Of a stretch of 64,000 nucleotides of DNA, positions 1-12,234 are shown piece by piece. The DNA is taken from NCBI GenBank assembly GCA_964019165.1, contig OZ025272.1, positions 10,011,856 through 10,075,855 on the forward strand. The letters are read 5' to 3'. Source of the DNA: Mastigias papua (lineage: Eukaryota > Cnidaria > Scyphozoa > Rhizostomeae > Mastigiidae). Below the pieces are notes generated by a model that saw only the letters and a program-made list of their open reading frames with translations, was not told where the DNA came from and made no database searches. The position numbers were made by a program, and so were the translations under genes. The stretch's first letter is position 1; every line of letters starts with the position of its first letter.

Positions 1-429
1 TAAGCTATATACTTAGTAAATGCGGCTATGACAAAGTATATATAAATATATGTTTGAATGCTTGTATATATGTTTGTATGTATACATGTATGCATAATGT
101 ATGTATGTATAAGATTATATATCCATCTAAATATAAACTATGCATGCAGTTACAGAGGCCGGAAATGAGTTAGTTATAAGTATTTGCATTAGTCTGCGAG
201 AATTCATAAACGGTGACCATTTACTGATCTCCTGATAAGTAACAGCAATTATAAATTCCCGTTGTTCTCTAGCTATTAACTTTTCTTTCATCGACTGAAA
301 CAGTATTGGATAATAACAACTCCTGTATTAAGCAATACAGTACTACTATATTGATGTACAATTGCACCTTCGCATATGTTAGAACATATTAAATGGATAG
401 ATAATGGCATAAATACATGCATGCATATA

Positions 430-720
<291 letters not shown>

Positions 721-724
721 TACA

Positions 725-760
725 TACCTGGTTCGATCCCAGGTGGTGGCAGGTGTTAAT
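725..760 (+). repeat. tRNA T-arm-like remnant between TA arrays
   Basis: CCTGG-TTCGATC-CCAGG (726-742) makes a perfect 5 bp stem and 7 nt loop of T-arm type, including the RNA polymerase III B box GGTTCGATCCC. No D arm or anticodon arm is present upstream, where the TA array begins. A truncated tRNA-derived SINE is more likely than a tRNA gene. Confidence 0.45.
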
Positions 761-845
761 TTTCTCCTGATTTTTCTGAGCATAATATCAACCTTTCTGC
801 CTGCACCGAAAAAGGAGAAATGCTGGTTACTCGCTAGCTACTGAA

Positions 846-846
<1 letters not shown>

Positions 847-917
<71 letters not shown>

Positions 918-937
918 TATATATATATATAAATACA

Positions 938-1003
<66 letters not shown>

Positions 1004-1012
1004 ACATATATA
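847..1012. repeat. (TA)n microsatellite, right array
   Basis: This TA array has short interruptions (ACAC near 909, AAATACAAAC near 930). It is the mirror partner of the array at 430-716. Confidence 0.97.
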
Positions 1013-1501
1013 TATACACATATATGTATGTATGCATGCATGTATTTATATCATTATCTATCCATTTAATATATTTTAACATATATTATATAATAATGTG
1101 CAATTGTACAGCAATATAGTAGTACTATATTGCGTAATACAGGAATTGTCTATCATCCAATACTGTTTCAGATGATGAAATAAAAGTTAATAACTAGAGA
1201 ACAGCGGGGATTAATAATTGCTGTTACTTATCAGGAGATCAGTAAGTGGTCACCTTTTATGAACACTCGCAGACTAATGCAAATACTTATAACTAATTCA
1301 CTTCTGGCTTCTGTAACTACTCTTCCAAATAAGCCACCTCTCATTACAACGTGTGAAAACACCTGGAGACATAGCGTCCGAGATGACTTGATGGTTCATA
1401 TTGATAGAGATTAAGTGCAGAGTTAATATTTCTTAATTGATTTTTGATAAACTTCTAGTATAAAAATCTCGCATAGAAGACTATGCTGTTAATTTACTTA
1501 C

Positions 1502-1558
1502 AGCCAATTGGCTTTAAAATGTTAGCCTTGTTAATCGGCTTCAGGATGCGTAAAACGT
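1502..1558 (-). CDS. Possible exon 8 of the secreted Cys-rich gene
   Basis: A strong acceptor (TTTTCTTTTGCAG) and a donor (GTAAGTAAA) on the minus strand bound a 57 bp open segment. It is in phase 1-1, so it continues the frame of the upstream exons of the same gene. It would encode about 19 residues beginning D-V-L-R-I-L and contains no cysteine. Support comes only from splice signals and phase, so it may be a chance match. It is the last exon-like segment I could place before the foldback element. Confidence 0.3.
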
Positions 1559-1649
1559 CTGCAAAAGAAAATAAACATATCATCAAACGCATGAACATCT
1601 ACAGCATTTACATCCGAATGCTTCTGGATCAATTTTGAATCAAAAGGTG

Positions 1650-1974
1650 TTCAGCATATCGTCGAATTGCCTCTTCCCCCTTCGAAAATGCCTTCCCCCG
1701 AATAATTCCCCGTGCTAGATGTAAAACTATTACTAAGACCCCCTCTCGAATAAGCCCCCATCGCAGGAAATGTTGAGAACTTTCTTATAGACTGATGCTT
1801 ATATTTAGCGTGTTCATTATATATAATAAGGAGCGATTTTCAATGATAAGTTTTTATGTGGTATGCATCACAAAACTTTGCAAACCTCCTCGAATCATCC
1901 CCTTGAACAAGCTCCCATGCAAAGAAAGTAACTACAAATGCGGGCCTAAGGGGCTAATTCGAGCATTTACGGTA
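1650..1974. mobile_element. MITE, TACCGTAAA family (decayed copy)
   Basis: The right end, GGGGCTAATTCGAGCATTTACGGTA (1950-1974 in two parts), is nearly identical to the right end of the clean copy at 22523-22828. The interior repeats the CGAATAAGCCCCC motif. The left terminus is degenerate. No protein is encoded. Confidence 0.55.
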
Positions 1975-2344
1975 GATAGCATGAAGAACAATATGGTTGA
2001 TGTCTGGATTATTAGCTATTGTTGATTCATTAACTAAGAGCTCTATTAGAATAGAAAAAGGTAAGTCCCATGTGCAGCTAAGTCTCATATCAGATCTTTC
2101 GCCTGGGAGTACACTTGCTCTGAACACTATCGGTATCAAGAGGTAAGGTGCTCACTTCACTTCTTTGATAAAATTCCTCTTCAACGGTGCAGAAAAGCTA
2201 GCTTTAGGCCTCATCCAAATTTGCTTCGTTTATTTTGTTTACTGAAATGGCGATCTGTCAATAATTCAACATCCACTTACCATCTGAAAACGGTAAAAGT
2301 TAGTCCCAGGTGAGATAAGGAGGAACTGCTAACAAAGATGCCTA

Positions 2345-2500
2345 TTCTGGGCTGTCCGCATGCTCAGGTGTCCACTTTCTTTCCTCTTCGCCTTTACTAT
2401 CCTAGTGTTTCCACAAGGAACCTAGGTGGATAGTGTGCGAGTATCCAAACTATGGTCCGACCATAGCTCGAACCATTGACATTCAGCATGGTACAATTCT
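2345..2500 (-). mobile_element. tRNA-derived SINE, copy 1 (partial)
   Basis: The body matches the SINE at 12235-12486 over its central part: the TTTCCTC.TCGCCTTTA block and the GGTGGATAGTGTGCGAG block correspond to GGTGGACGGTGAGCGAG there. On the minus strand a B-box-like ATGGTTCGAGC lies near 2470. The tRNA-like head is less well preserved than in the other copy. Confidence 0.55.
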
Positions 2501-2984
2501 TATCGGCTGAGGCTGTTTGCTATCAGTAGAGGCAGTTCTCGTGTGAGTTTGCCATCAATAAAGCCTCTCCTAAAGGACAGTAGGTATGTGTTGCTAGCAT
2601 CCATTAGGAATAAGTGCATTGGTGTCGTGGAGGGAAGGGTTCGGGGGTCTCGGTCCCCTGCTAAAATAAGGAGACTTCTTGCGATCTCAGGCCTCTTTTC
2701 ACCTAACTTTGGCTGTATGGACTAACATCTTATTGTGACGTTGCTGATACTGTACGCCAGGTACGTTAGACATATGCCTAACTATGTATCCATATCTGAA
2801 GTTAAATAGTTTGAGTGAAATATTGGGAGTAGTTATGGGCAGGAATAGTACACAGAAGTAGTTTGCAGTGTAACACACTTTTTTAAATTTTTAGTACCAT
2901 ACCCATTTATAAGTGGTAGGAGGTACAAACGACAAAAAGAACAAGTGAGATGTATTGATCCATTTTAATTCTCAACAGTGTATA

Positions 2985-3105
2985 TAGGAGCGACTCCAGC
3001 CCCCACAGAGTGAGAGGGGGACTTTGATAGACCATGCCCTTTAGAACAGTGCACAATAAAATATGCCGCTAAAGAGTGACAGAGAGTTGTGCAAACAGCA
3101 ATGGT
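2985..3105. repeat. Interspersed repeat fragment (CCATGCCCTTTAG family)
   Basis: This stretch, with its CATGCCCTTTAG and ACAATAAAAT blocks, resembles 8500-8600 and 54540-54610. The retroelement fragment at 3112 begins directly after it. Its class is unknown. Confidence 0.4.
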
Positions 3106-3111
3106 ATAATA

Positions 3112-4216
3112 GCATTTTATACGGTTGACCACAATATTCTTTTGCAAAAACTTGCAAAGTATGGTGAATATGGTCTTGAACACGATTGGTTCGCCTCTTA
3201 TCTTAACAACCGTAAGAAATTTTGTATGGTCAATGGTGCTTCATCTAGTATAAGTGATATAAATTGTGGTGTCCCACAAGGCTCTTGTCTTAACCCACTT
3301 TTGCTCCTGATCTACATAAATAATTTACTTTTCTCTCTTGAAAATGCGCATTTCAGTATGTAAGCAGATGACACTATATTATCTCACACCCTCTATGAGT
3401 CTCGCTAATCTTCAACAGGATTTAAATTGTGATCTTTCGAACTTGCAGGACTGGTTGCATGGAAACAAGCTTTCATTAAATGCCATTAAAACTCAGTGTC
3501 TGATTGTTGGTTCAGGCCCAAATATCCGTAAGATCCAAAGCCAACCTGAAGCTCAACCATCGTTTGAAATAGGTAATGATAATATTGAGATCGTTAGTAG
3601 TTTAAAATATCTTGGTGTTCAAGTTGACAATCAACTAAACTGGGATGACCATATCGATAAGGCAAAGAAAAAGGCACTCCCAGCTCTTGGACTGGTCAAA
3701 TATTCAAAGAAATATCTTTCTTCAGAAGTCATAGCAAAAATGTACCGAGGCTTGGTTGAGCCCCATTTGGGTTATTGTTGTTCCGTATGGGGTAATTGCA
3801 GTAAGCGTAAAATTGACAGCTTGCAAAAGGTACAAAATCGGGCAGCGAGATTAGTTATGAATAGTGGATATGATGCATTAGTGGCCCCACTTATGCGGAG
3901 TCTAGGGTGGCCAACGATTTCTAATCTTATTCACAAAGAATCAGCAGCATTGACTTGTAAATCTTTGAATGAGCTTGCACCCGAATACATGCAAAATCTG
4001 TTCACAAGATGTTCAGAAAAAAACGGTCGTGTACTGCGCTCAACTGACACAGATCTAAAGTGGCCACTTTTACAAACTAGCGCTGGTCAAAAGGTGTTCT
4101 CGTATCGAGGGGCCAGACTTTGGAACAGCTTGAGTAGGGAAGCTAAAGTGGCAACCTCTCTCAGTGTCTTCAAACGGCTATCAATAAGTGATGTCGATAC
4201 ACTGAGCCAGAGCTAA
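3112..4216 (+). pseudogene. Non-LTR retrotransposon reverse transcriptase fragment
   Basis: The translation shows reverse transcriptase palm and thumb motifs in order: [29 protein letters not shown], an ADD active-site remnant, then the C-terminal region with LVEPHLGYCCSVWG, VQNRAARLV and RGARLWNSL. This is the layout of CR1/jockey-type non-LTR elements. The copy is dead. A TAA stop (3361-3363) replaces the tyrosine of the YADD box, and a frameshift follows before about 3395. The N-terminal endonuclease and first RT motifs are missing, as expected of a 5'-truncated copy. It lies in an intron of the minus-strand Cys-rich gene. The class is well supported; the clade is inferred. Confidence 0.88.
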
Positions 4217-4685
4217 TGTTTTCTTTTGTCTTGTTTCCTTTTCTTTGTTTTATTAAACGATTGCATCAGGATTACTTTGTTAGTAATTTTATATCTATTA
4301 ATTTGTTTCTAACACTTCAGTTTGGAAAGCAGTATTTATAACTTATACTGAAACTTTTTACGTGTCTAAATAGTATAAAAAGAAAATGAAATGACATAAC
4401 AGTGAATTAAACTTGCTAGATCTCCAACCTACTTTAAAATTTTCTACTAGAACTTGGACGAGTTACACAATTGATTCTGGAGAAAACCGGGCCCCAGTCC
4501 TCCCCCCATTGCGCCGCTTCTGAGTGTATATGACAATTGCAATAAGGAATTTTTTGAAACTAGTATTGGAATGAACATCAATTCAAAATAGGGAGTAGCT
4601 AAAAGGACCCTGGGATATAGCGTTAAGATTTGAAATTTAGTTAAAATATCTGGTAGGATAAGGAAATTTTTAAGCTATGACTAAC

Positions 4686-4760
4686 CTTGACAATACCTGT
4701 CATATGCTACGCCATAAGGATGTGATTCATACATATAGTTTTTGCAAGGCGGGCTGTACT
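4686..4760 (-). CDS. Secreted Cys-rich protein, exon 7
   Basis: A 75 bp open segment is bounded by TTTTCATTGCAG and CAAG|GTTAGT on the minus strand, in phase 1-1. It joins in frame to the preceding exon (A + AG gives Lys) and encodes 25 residues, including Y-S-P-P-C-K-N-Y-M-Y and a second Cys near the end. Two cysteines continue the Cys-rich ectodomain. The fold cannot be named from so short a piece. The donor is weaker than in the other exons. Confidence 0.55.
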
Positions 4761-5282
4761 CTGCAATGAAAACACTGAATGATAAGGCCGTATAGGATTA
4801 AGGGTCTTGGGTTCACAGTTCCAAATGAAAAATTGCGAGCTGAGATATTGCTTCAGTTTGTATGCAAAGTTGATGCCATGAAAGGAAAAGAGAAGGAGCC
4901 TTTCTTTGGAAGGATAAGACCAGTTTTCAAACAGAGATCGAGCGAGTCCTAGTTAGTTCCTGATAGTCCTTCGTCTTCACATTGCCATGGATATAAAAAT
5001 ACCGAGGTGAAACATGTAATAACATTACTCTTCATAGAAATGTTTCGTATGTCTGTCATAACTTGCAATCATTGCTTAATGTTAAAGATAATAGCCAAAG
5101 TCTCCAAAAGAATATTCACATAATATACCGGGATTGGTTAGTTCTATGACAGGCCATAAGCAAAACCTTTCGAGAAAAGCTGGCCAGGACCATTTCCTTA
5201 TGAATAAATAATGCACAGACAAATGAATGAATGCAAAATTAAGGGCGAGATCAACACAAAGAAAACAACGACAAACATATAC

Positions 5283-5354
5283 TTCTGCAAACGGTATCGT
5301 CAGTTGCATTGCAAGGCTGGAGCTCGTAGTGGCCGGCAGGACAGGATCTACAAG
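5283..5354 (-). CDS. Secreted Cys-rich protein, exon 6 (TNFR-type repeat)
   Basis: The segment runs from acceptor TCTTTGCAG to donor GTATAT on the minus strand, 72 bp, phase 1-1. It encodes C-R-S-C-P-A-G-H-Y-E-L-Q-P-C followed by N-A-T-D-D-T-V-C. This matches the spacing of a TNF-receptor-type or related ephrin-receptor-type cysteine repeat (CxxCPxGxY...C....DxxC). It joins the EGF exon in frame (G + CT gives Ala). An N-glycosylation sequon (NAT) is present. Confidence 0.72.
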
Positions 5355-6215
5355 CTGCAAAGACATTAAAAGTAGCATGTACAGCTAATAGGTAAAAGTA
5401 GGCAAATCGAAAACTTTGTACACGGCCTTTTCAATAAGCAACTCAATTTATATGAAATTGAATTGAAAAATTGTTTTTACAAACTACAGAGTTACTCTCA
5501 AACTTCAACAAAGCAAATCAATAATAACATTCACAGAAAAATCTGCGACGACTTCTTTTCCTAGACAAATATATAATACATACTGGGAATGCTATTTCCT
5601 GTTTTGCTTTCCCTTCCTATCGTATAATTATTGAAAATGAGTTTATGAAATTAAGCAGCCATTAAAGAATTTAGGATTGAAATTTTTTGGGTAAAAATTA
5701 AGCAACTTCAAATCTCATCAAAATCCCAAGCTGTTTATAAAACAACATTGTGCATACCAAGGCATAATCCCCTGCATGAATTTGCTAAGAAGCCTGCCTA
5801 TTTAGGGGTGAAACTATTGAGAAAGGCATAAGGTGCAGCATCCCTCAGTGATTAAAAAAGGAGATGTTAAAAGGAAAAAGTAAATGCTTAGCTGCTTGTA
5901 TGTTATTCGGGCAAATCTGGACAATTCCATATAAATGGCTTGTTCATTGCTGTTTCAGGAGGCACCCTTTCGTCGGGTATCTGTGCTCCAAGCTCCCCAA
6001 ATGGAAGCAACTATTTTTCGAAGCGGCTATTGTCTGTGGATACCAATGAATAGATCATTGAGCTACAATAGTAGGTGTTTTGATATACACAGTTCTCAGC
6101 ATTTGCGTATATTGTACCTTGTAAAGTGTACAGTATATGCAAAAGGCTCCTCATCTGTGGGATTTTCTGTTCTCAAATTGTTGAAGTATACCAGCGAAGA
6201 ATTCAAATTCCTTAC

Positions 6216-6338
6216 CTTTGCATGTTTTTTGATATTTGAAGAACTTCTTTGCGCAGGTGCACTTGTAACTGCCAACAGTATTTTGGCAAGAAGTACTTCC
6301 TGCGCAAACATGCCTTCCAAGCTTGCATTCATCAATGT
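6216..6338 (-). CDS. Secreted Cys-rich protein, exon 5 (cbEGF domain)
   Basis: This 123 bp exon has a clean acceptor (TACTTTGTTTCAG) and donor (GTAAGG), phase 1-1. It encodes 41 residues with the calcium-binding EGF signature: DIDECKLGRHVC, then C-Q-N-T-V-G-S-Y-K-C-T-C and a sixth Cys near the end. D-I-D-E-C provides the calcium ligands, and the S-Y after the hydroxylation-type Asn position is typical. Phase 1-1 single-domain exons are usual for EGF modules. It joins exon 4 in frame through the split Asp codon. Confidence 0.9.
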
Positions 6339-6951
6339 CTGAAACAAAGTAAGATGTTATGATCCTCAAGCTTTCAGTACTTATTATATGGTGGGCGGGA
6401 AAATAAGACGTATCCTAAATGATATGAATGCCATGTTGAAGCTGAAGTAATAGAATACTGCTATATGCTGGCTAAAACAGAAGTAGACGATATATCTGTT
6501 TAACGCATTTGGATTATGGTGATATTATTTAGTTACATTTAAGTTAACATTTTAGTTACATTAATAGCATACATTAAAGCTACAAACAGGTAGCTTTTTT
6601 CTTCTTTTGTTATAATCAGCGACTTCCCTTTTGCTTAAATTACATTAAATTAGCTCTCTGTGAATCATAACATTAATTGTAGCACTCAGATCATCAAATT
6701 GCCACAGGTACAACAGGTTTGTTGCCAGCACCTATTTTCCTAACAATTTACTACGAAGCTGGTGCATGTTGGCGCCTGGCTAGTGAGATGATGCCTTGGT
6801 ACATAGACTGATTCGTTGTTTTTTTTCGTTAGTTCGCATGTTTCAATGAATTGTTAATGCCGCTCGTAGTCCGAACCAGATGATCATATTTTCATTTCTG
6901 CTACGAGTGGCATAGAAAATTGTACAGTTGAAATTTAGGTTAATTTATTAC

Positions 6952-7374
<423 letters not shown>

Positions 7375-7389
7375 AAACAGAAGTAGAAG

Positions 7390-8126
7390 TAGAGGCAGTG
7401 GTGCAACAGAATGACTTTAGGCCCTTAGGAATAATTTGCTTCAACTCCCTAAGAAAGTTGAAAATCATCCTTCCGCTAAGGAAACTTCATCAAATTTACA
7501 AAGCTCTCTTTGAAAGCCATCTTCGTTATGGCAACATTGTTTGGAGTGCTCTTTCCAACACCAAACTATCCCAACTTCAACGACTACCGACAAGGGCAAA
7601 GGAGCTAATAACGAATGCCAGGTATAAGGACGGATAGACTTGCCAATGGCCCACTGGTAAGTCATCGATCTCCTTTGAGAAAGGAGTCATGACATATAGG
7701 ATCTTGCATGACCTCTGTCCCGAAAACCTTAGCCATACGTTCACTGAGAGATCTATGATTTTAGATTATAGGATCAGAAACAGTGGAGATCTGCAAATTC
7801 ACAAAGTTAGGTTAGAATATGCAAAGCGAAGTTTCTACTTCTTTTGTGTCAAAAACTGGAATAAGATCCCTAACAATATTCGAGAAGAAGAATCAATCGC
7901 TCGTTTTAGAACAGGTTTTAGAGAATATCTTTTGAACCTATCAAAAGACCCAAATACGACCCTTTGGTAGAGCAGCAGTTTATTTACTTATTTATTTACT
8001 TTTTTTTCTTTCAACAAAATTGTGAATAGGTTATTTGTTTATTTTGTTTTGAATACTGAAAGGTATATCGTGTGTAAATATTGATAAATAAATAAATAAA
8101 TAAAAAAATAATAAATAAATAAATAA
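7390..8126 (+). pseudogene. Non-LTR retrotransposon 3' fragment with (AAAT)n tail
   Basis: One frame, broken only by a TAG at 7635-7637, encodes the C-terminal part of a non-LTR polyprotein: IYKALFESHLRYGNIVWSAL, then FEKGVMTYRILHDLCPENL, then F-F-C-V-K-N-W-N-K-I-P. It stops at 7968-7970. A short 3' UTR follows, ending in an ATAAATAAATAAA tail (about 8086-8126), typical of the 3' end of such elements. The 5' part is missing and abuts the TA-array foldback element. It lies in the intron between exons 4 and 5 of the Cys-rich gene. Confidence 0.88.
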
Positions 8127-8429
8127 TGTGTTGTGGTGCTATCACGCTCAAAATTTTTCCCAAATCATGACAAAATAACGAATAAGGATTTTATCAATAA
8201 GGGCGCAAAGAAGCAACAAGTAACTTGTCAACTTTGGGATGTTGACTAACTATATCCTTTCTTATCAGTAATTGCAAAAAGCCTGTACTTCAATATCTAT
8301 CGAAATATCCTTCTAGAGCCTCGAAAATTTGGGGCCCTTAGGGGTTGTGATAAACTCAACCAATGTGGGTCACAGCACTGAGTAGAGGTTTCCTCAAAAT
8401 GTGCAGCTTAAGATTTTGGCTGTCAAAAA

Positions 8430-8760
8430 TTGTGCAGCCATTGATGATGCTCCTACAGAGATGGAAACAGTGGCAACAATCATACTCTGACAGAGGCGGT
8501 GCAAGCCACCACAGAATGGAGGGGCTTTGAAGTACCACACCCTCTTGATCCACGCCCTTTAGTACATCCTACAATAAAATGAGCTACTGCAAACAACAAT
8601 GATATGACATACCAATGAAATGTACCATGCTAGAAACCCCCATCGCCTCAAATGCTTTCTACCCGAATATAGACGAATTAAAAAGTTGATCCTGGAGAGC
8701 ACCCCCTCAGTCCCCCTCCAGTGGCGCTCCCTCTGTACCCTGGCAATTTTATGAAGCTAG
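8430..8760. repeat. Interspersed repeat (CCATGCCCTTTAG family)
   Basis: This shares blocks with 46130-46370 and 54500-54780: a CTACAGAGATGG-type start, CCACGCCCTTTAG, ACAATAAAAT, and a CCTGGAGAG block near 8690. No coding potential is seen. The class is unknown. Confidence 0.4.
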
Positions 8761-8792
8761 TTCTAAGATGGCAACAACAGTAACAATCATAC

Positions 8793-8948
8793 CTTGACAA
8801 TCGATGTAGTTCCAATTGGATTTGCTAGGATTGTGTTGGAACCCACGCTGGCATGGTATGCAGACCTCAGTGATAAGATCACATGCCTTACGGCACTTGG
8901 AATAGCAAGGACGGGAAACATCGACAACAGTGTTAGTTGGATCAACCT
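8793..8948 (-). CDS. Secreted Cys-rich protein, exon 4
   Basis: The exon runs from acceptor TTTTCTTCAG to donor GTATGA on the minus strand, 156 bp, phase 1-1. It encodes about 52 residues with six cysteines (P-C-Y-S-K-C-R-K-A-C, then V-C-I-P-C-Q-R-G-F, then Y-I-D-C-Q). It joins exon 3 through a split Glu codon and exon 5 through the Asp of DIDEC. The Cys pattern is extracellular in style and EGF-like near its end, but I cannot assign it to a named domain. Confidence 0.75.
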
Positions 8949-9743
8949 CTGAAGAAAATCACATTTAACATTATGATACGAAAAAAGTACCTTGCATTGC
9001 ATTTGAGCAGAATCTCTAAGTGCACAGTCTTCGAAAGCAAATAGCTCTATTTAAATATAAGGACTGATCATTCGTATTAGAATCAAGTGGATGGGAATAC
9101 AAAGAGATCTGAAGTTTCTTATATCTGAGATTAGATTAAAATATCCATTATATTGAGTAGAAGTCACTAAGTTGGAGGAACAACTTAACATTGTGGAATT
9201 CTAGCTATTTTACTAACACTAACTTATGAAGATAAAGGCTACTAATCAACACAGACGCAGGCACGGACTCTAGAGAGAAAGGCACGATTTTGCTTCTTTT
9301 TGTGATGCTACTCTCGGTAAAATACTTTTCTGGGGAGGCACTCCACGACATATTGATCAATTCCATAAGCTTTCCCCAATTGCTTCCCAGAACTTCCTGG
9401 CAGTCGTTTTTCATTCAGCTATTGTTTCACCAAATAGAGGGACTATTTTTTAGGAAAGAAAGCACTGAAACTGGTCAGTCGGAATTTTCCGAATTCTAGC
9501 AACAAATGCTGTTCTGATCCGATAGTAGAGTGTCACATACTCACATACTCAATTTAAAGCTGACCTTGGTATCTGGTAACAAATAAATATATCTTTCACT
9601 TTGAGTGTTCCGAAAATTTCTCTAGGACAATTCATCCCCTAATACCTCTGTTTTCAAAGAATATGCATCAACAATGCTAAAGCCAATACGCACAAAAGAT
9701 AGAGGGAGAGCTCTTATATAAGTGCTGTTTTGCACCTAGTTAC

Positions 9744-9927
9744 CGTATTCTTCGATAGAGGCTTTGTATCCACTCCAGTCAGCAAGCAAAGTTTGTCCCC
9801 TACTTTTCGTCCTATGGAAGACTTTTGATCTTGGTAAAATGAGGTACCCTGGACTTTTCAGCAGCACATCAGCAGTAACCAAGCTTGTGAGTGATATATC
9901 GGTGGCTAGTTTAAGTGTTCTGTGATA
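9744..9927 (-). CDS. Secreted Cys-rich protein, exon 3
   Basis: The segment runs from acceptor TTTGGTCCTTAG (phase 0) to donor TACG|GTAACT (phase 1), 184 bp. It encodes 61 residues starting Y-H-R-T-L-K-L-A-T-D with no cysteine. The pattern of alternating hydrophobic residues suggests beta strands. It joins exons 2 and 4 in frame without a stop. The domain is not recognised. Confidence 0.65.
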
Positions 9928-10691
9928 CTAAGGACCAAATAAAATAGTATGATAAATTAGTTAAAGCTCTGAGGAGAAAAAAGAAAGAAGTTTGGTATGT
10001 ATTATGGTCCTTCTGAGAATATCTCACATCACACATTCCCAGGCACCGTGGAAGTGAAGGTAGGGCTAGGAAGGTCTGGCCCGTAAAATATCTAGGAAGC
10101 AGATAGAATTGTTAGAAAATGACAGATAATCCTTGTTTCTTGTCTTCTCCATCTCTCACAACTGCTACCCAAGATTAAAGAGAATAGTATCTCAGGAATC
10201 TATTATCAATTTACATAGAGAATACAAACTATTAATCAAGATTTCAATTCTGCTTTGTTTATGAATTGTTGATTTAACACTATTTTCAAGTTAAATCTAC
10301 GTTCCAAGATGTCTATTCAGAAGAACAAATGCTTAGGAATTCAGTATTAATTTTTACGCTTTAATTTCCAGAATTTGACCCTTCCTCGATAAAACGGCCA
10401 TCCCTGTTAACGCAGGTGGCAGTACTAACGAGGTTCCACTGTAGTAAGAGGATGAGAGCAGCTACCAAACTCAACTAATGGAAGTGTAAAGTCAAATTTT
10501 GCCTACAAAAGGATGTGGTCACCGACTGAGCTACAAAAGTAGAGCCACAAATTGCCATTAGCTATGTTTGCTAATGAAAGATGATTTGCCAATAGTGTCT
10601 GAAGCTAGGTGGAGTGTTGCAACCTTCGCTACCCGCCCATAGCGATGCCCCTGCTGTTGAAGAAGTGTATTTTGGTATGTTGTAATGAAAA

Positions 10692-10735
10692 GGCAAACAA
10701 ACAAATAAACAAATAAATGAAGTAAATAAATACAA
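10692..10735. repeat. (AAAC)n/(AAAT)n simple repeat
   Basis: AACAAACAAATAAACAAAT and following AAAT units form a short simple repeat. It could be the tail of a decayed non-LTR element, but no RT sequence is visible next to it. Confidence 0.7.
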
Positions 10736-10833
10736 TAATGAACGATTGCTTTCTAATCTGAGGATTAACATTTTATTTAGTACTTTTGAGCTGCATGTTA
10801 CTTAATTAACTGTAAGGAATAGAAGTAACTTAC

Positions 10834-10968
10834 AACTTGAATGTCAAGTATGGTGTCTTTCTTAGCTACTTTGTAATGTACAGCGACATCTTTTTCGACC
10901 AAGTCATTTAAACCTTGAATACTTACTTCAAGGCTCAATTCATGGTGATCAACAATCTTAATATTCCC
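10834..10968 (-). CDS. Secreted Cys-rich protein, exon 2
   Basis: The exon runs from acceptor TTTTCTAATAG to donor GTAAGT on the minus strand, 135 bp, phase 0-0. It encodes 45 residues (G-N-I-K-I-V-D-H-H-E-L-S-L-E-V onward) with a strand-like alternating pattern and no cysteine. It joins exon 1 (ends CTT CAG) and exon 3 (starts TAT CAC) in frame. The domain is not recognised. Confidence 0.7.
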
Positions 10969-11574
10969 CTATTAGAAAAGATACAGTTTGACATTATCAT
11001 ATGCTCTAAGATGACTGTAATAAGTGATCGAGAAACATCCTGGGAGTCGTAAAAAGAGGAACAAGGTCGCGTTAAACAGAAATAGAGCAAGCTTCATCAA
11101 TAAATGCAACGTGGTTATGCTCTTAATGAACAAGCCTAAAGATAAGCTTTGCGTATCCTATTCGAGCTGAATTTATATGAAATTGCCAGGCTAAGATTTA
11201 CATGTAACTGATCTTATCAATTTAAGCACGCTTTTGTATGGCAGTTGAGAAAATCCGGAAGAAAATGCTAAATAGAAATGTGTATTATTAAATCTCACTA
11301 TTAAATGGAAAAGATGCACATCACATACTTCTCTGATGATGGCTATAGAAAATGTTCGAGGGGGGATATTACAGCATAGATTTATTGCAGTCGCCGATTG
11401 TCTACAAAGAACTGAGCTGGGAAATAGGAAATTGTTTCCTCTTCTTGCGTATTGCGAAACTTACAACTCAAAGAATAGCGAATTTCTAAAAATTAAACAT
11501 GGTGACTAACCTTTACCTTTATATGACAATGAAATTATATCACTTAATTGTGGTGTTGGTGTATGCCCAGTTTG

Positions 11575-11866
11575 CAGTGGCATACGTTACCAACATAAGT
11601 TGGAGTTAGAGCAACTCACAAGGGCTCCTAAGCCTTTGAGACGTACAGTAGCCCCTTAGAAGTTTTCAAGGGACATTTTTTGATGTAAAGAGACGTTTAA
11701 TAAGCCGAAATCTTCATTTCACAGGCTACTTAATGCTTCTTTTCTTCATTATTAACAAGCATCCATACTCACTATTTTATCTAGATTTGGGGAAAAGTTT
11801 AGAGCTGGAAAAGGCCCCCCAAACAAAATAATCTTAAGGGTCCCAATCCATTCTGTTAGGCCACTG
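11575..11866. mobile_element. hAT-like MITE, copy 1
   Basis: The termini CAGTGGCATA and TAGGCCACTG are imperfect inverted repeats of the hAT CAGTGGCGTA type. The 8 bp flanks, CCAGTTTG on the left and CTAGTTTG on the right, look like a target duplication with one change. The interior (TTTTCAAGG, CTTCATTATT, GGGCCCC-rich block) is homologous to the copy at 53571-53864. No transposase is encoded. Confidence 0.75.
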
Positions 11867-12234
11867 CTAGTTTGATTTCTTTTGTGAGTGTTCAAAAACT
11901 GCTAAACTGCTAGATTGCTACCAGACAGTTTACTGTGACTACTCCATAAGATCTTGTAGTAGTTCTTTGAACATTAGCCGTAGAACATCCCTATTGCTTC
12001 AAGTATGCTAGTTCCTATAGTCAGTTTTTAGAGACAACGTAAATATCCATGCGAATACTTTGTTTAAGGAAATGCAGAAGCTAATTCATGCTCTCTAATT
12101 TTTAAGCAAGTCAAGTTTTCTAGTCCTGATATAATAGTCTTGCACATGTTATTTCATAAACAACTGTTGCAATCGCATAGGCGCTATCAAACTGTTAGCC
12201 TCTGTACAATCATTTAATCTCAGGTTTTACCGTT

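Noticed and set aside
2030..2139. Minus-strand exon L-P-G-E-R-S-D-M-R-L-S-C-T-W-D for the Cys-rich gene
   Set aside because: It has an acceptor, but only the phase 2 frame is open, which does not match the phase 1 exons of that gene.
9290..9430. Possible extra exon of the Cys-rich gene on the minus strand (L-N-E-K-R-L-P-G-S-S-G-K)
   Set aside because: It is open from an acceptor-like TAG, but its donor would end in phase 0, which does not join exon 4 (phase 1).
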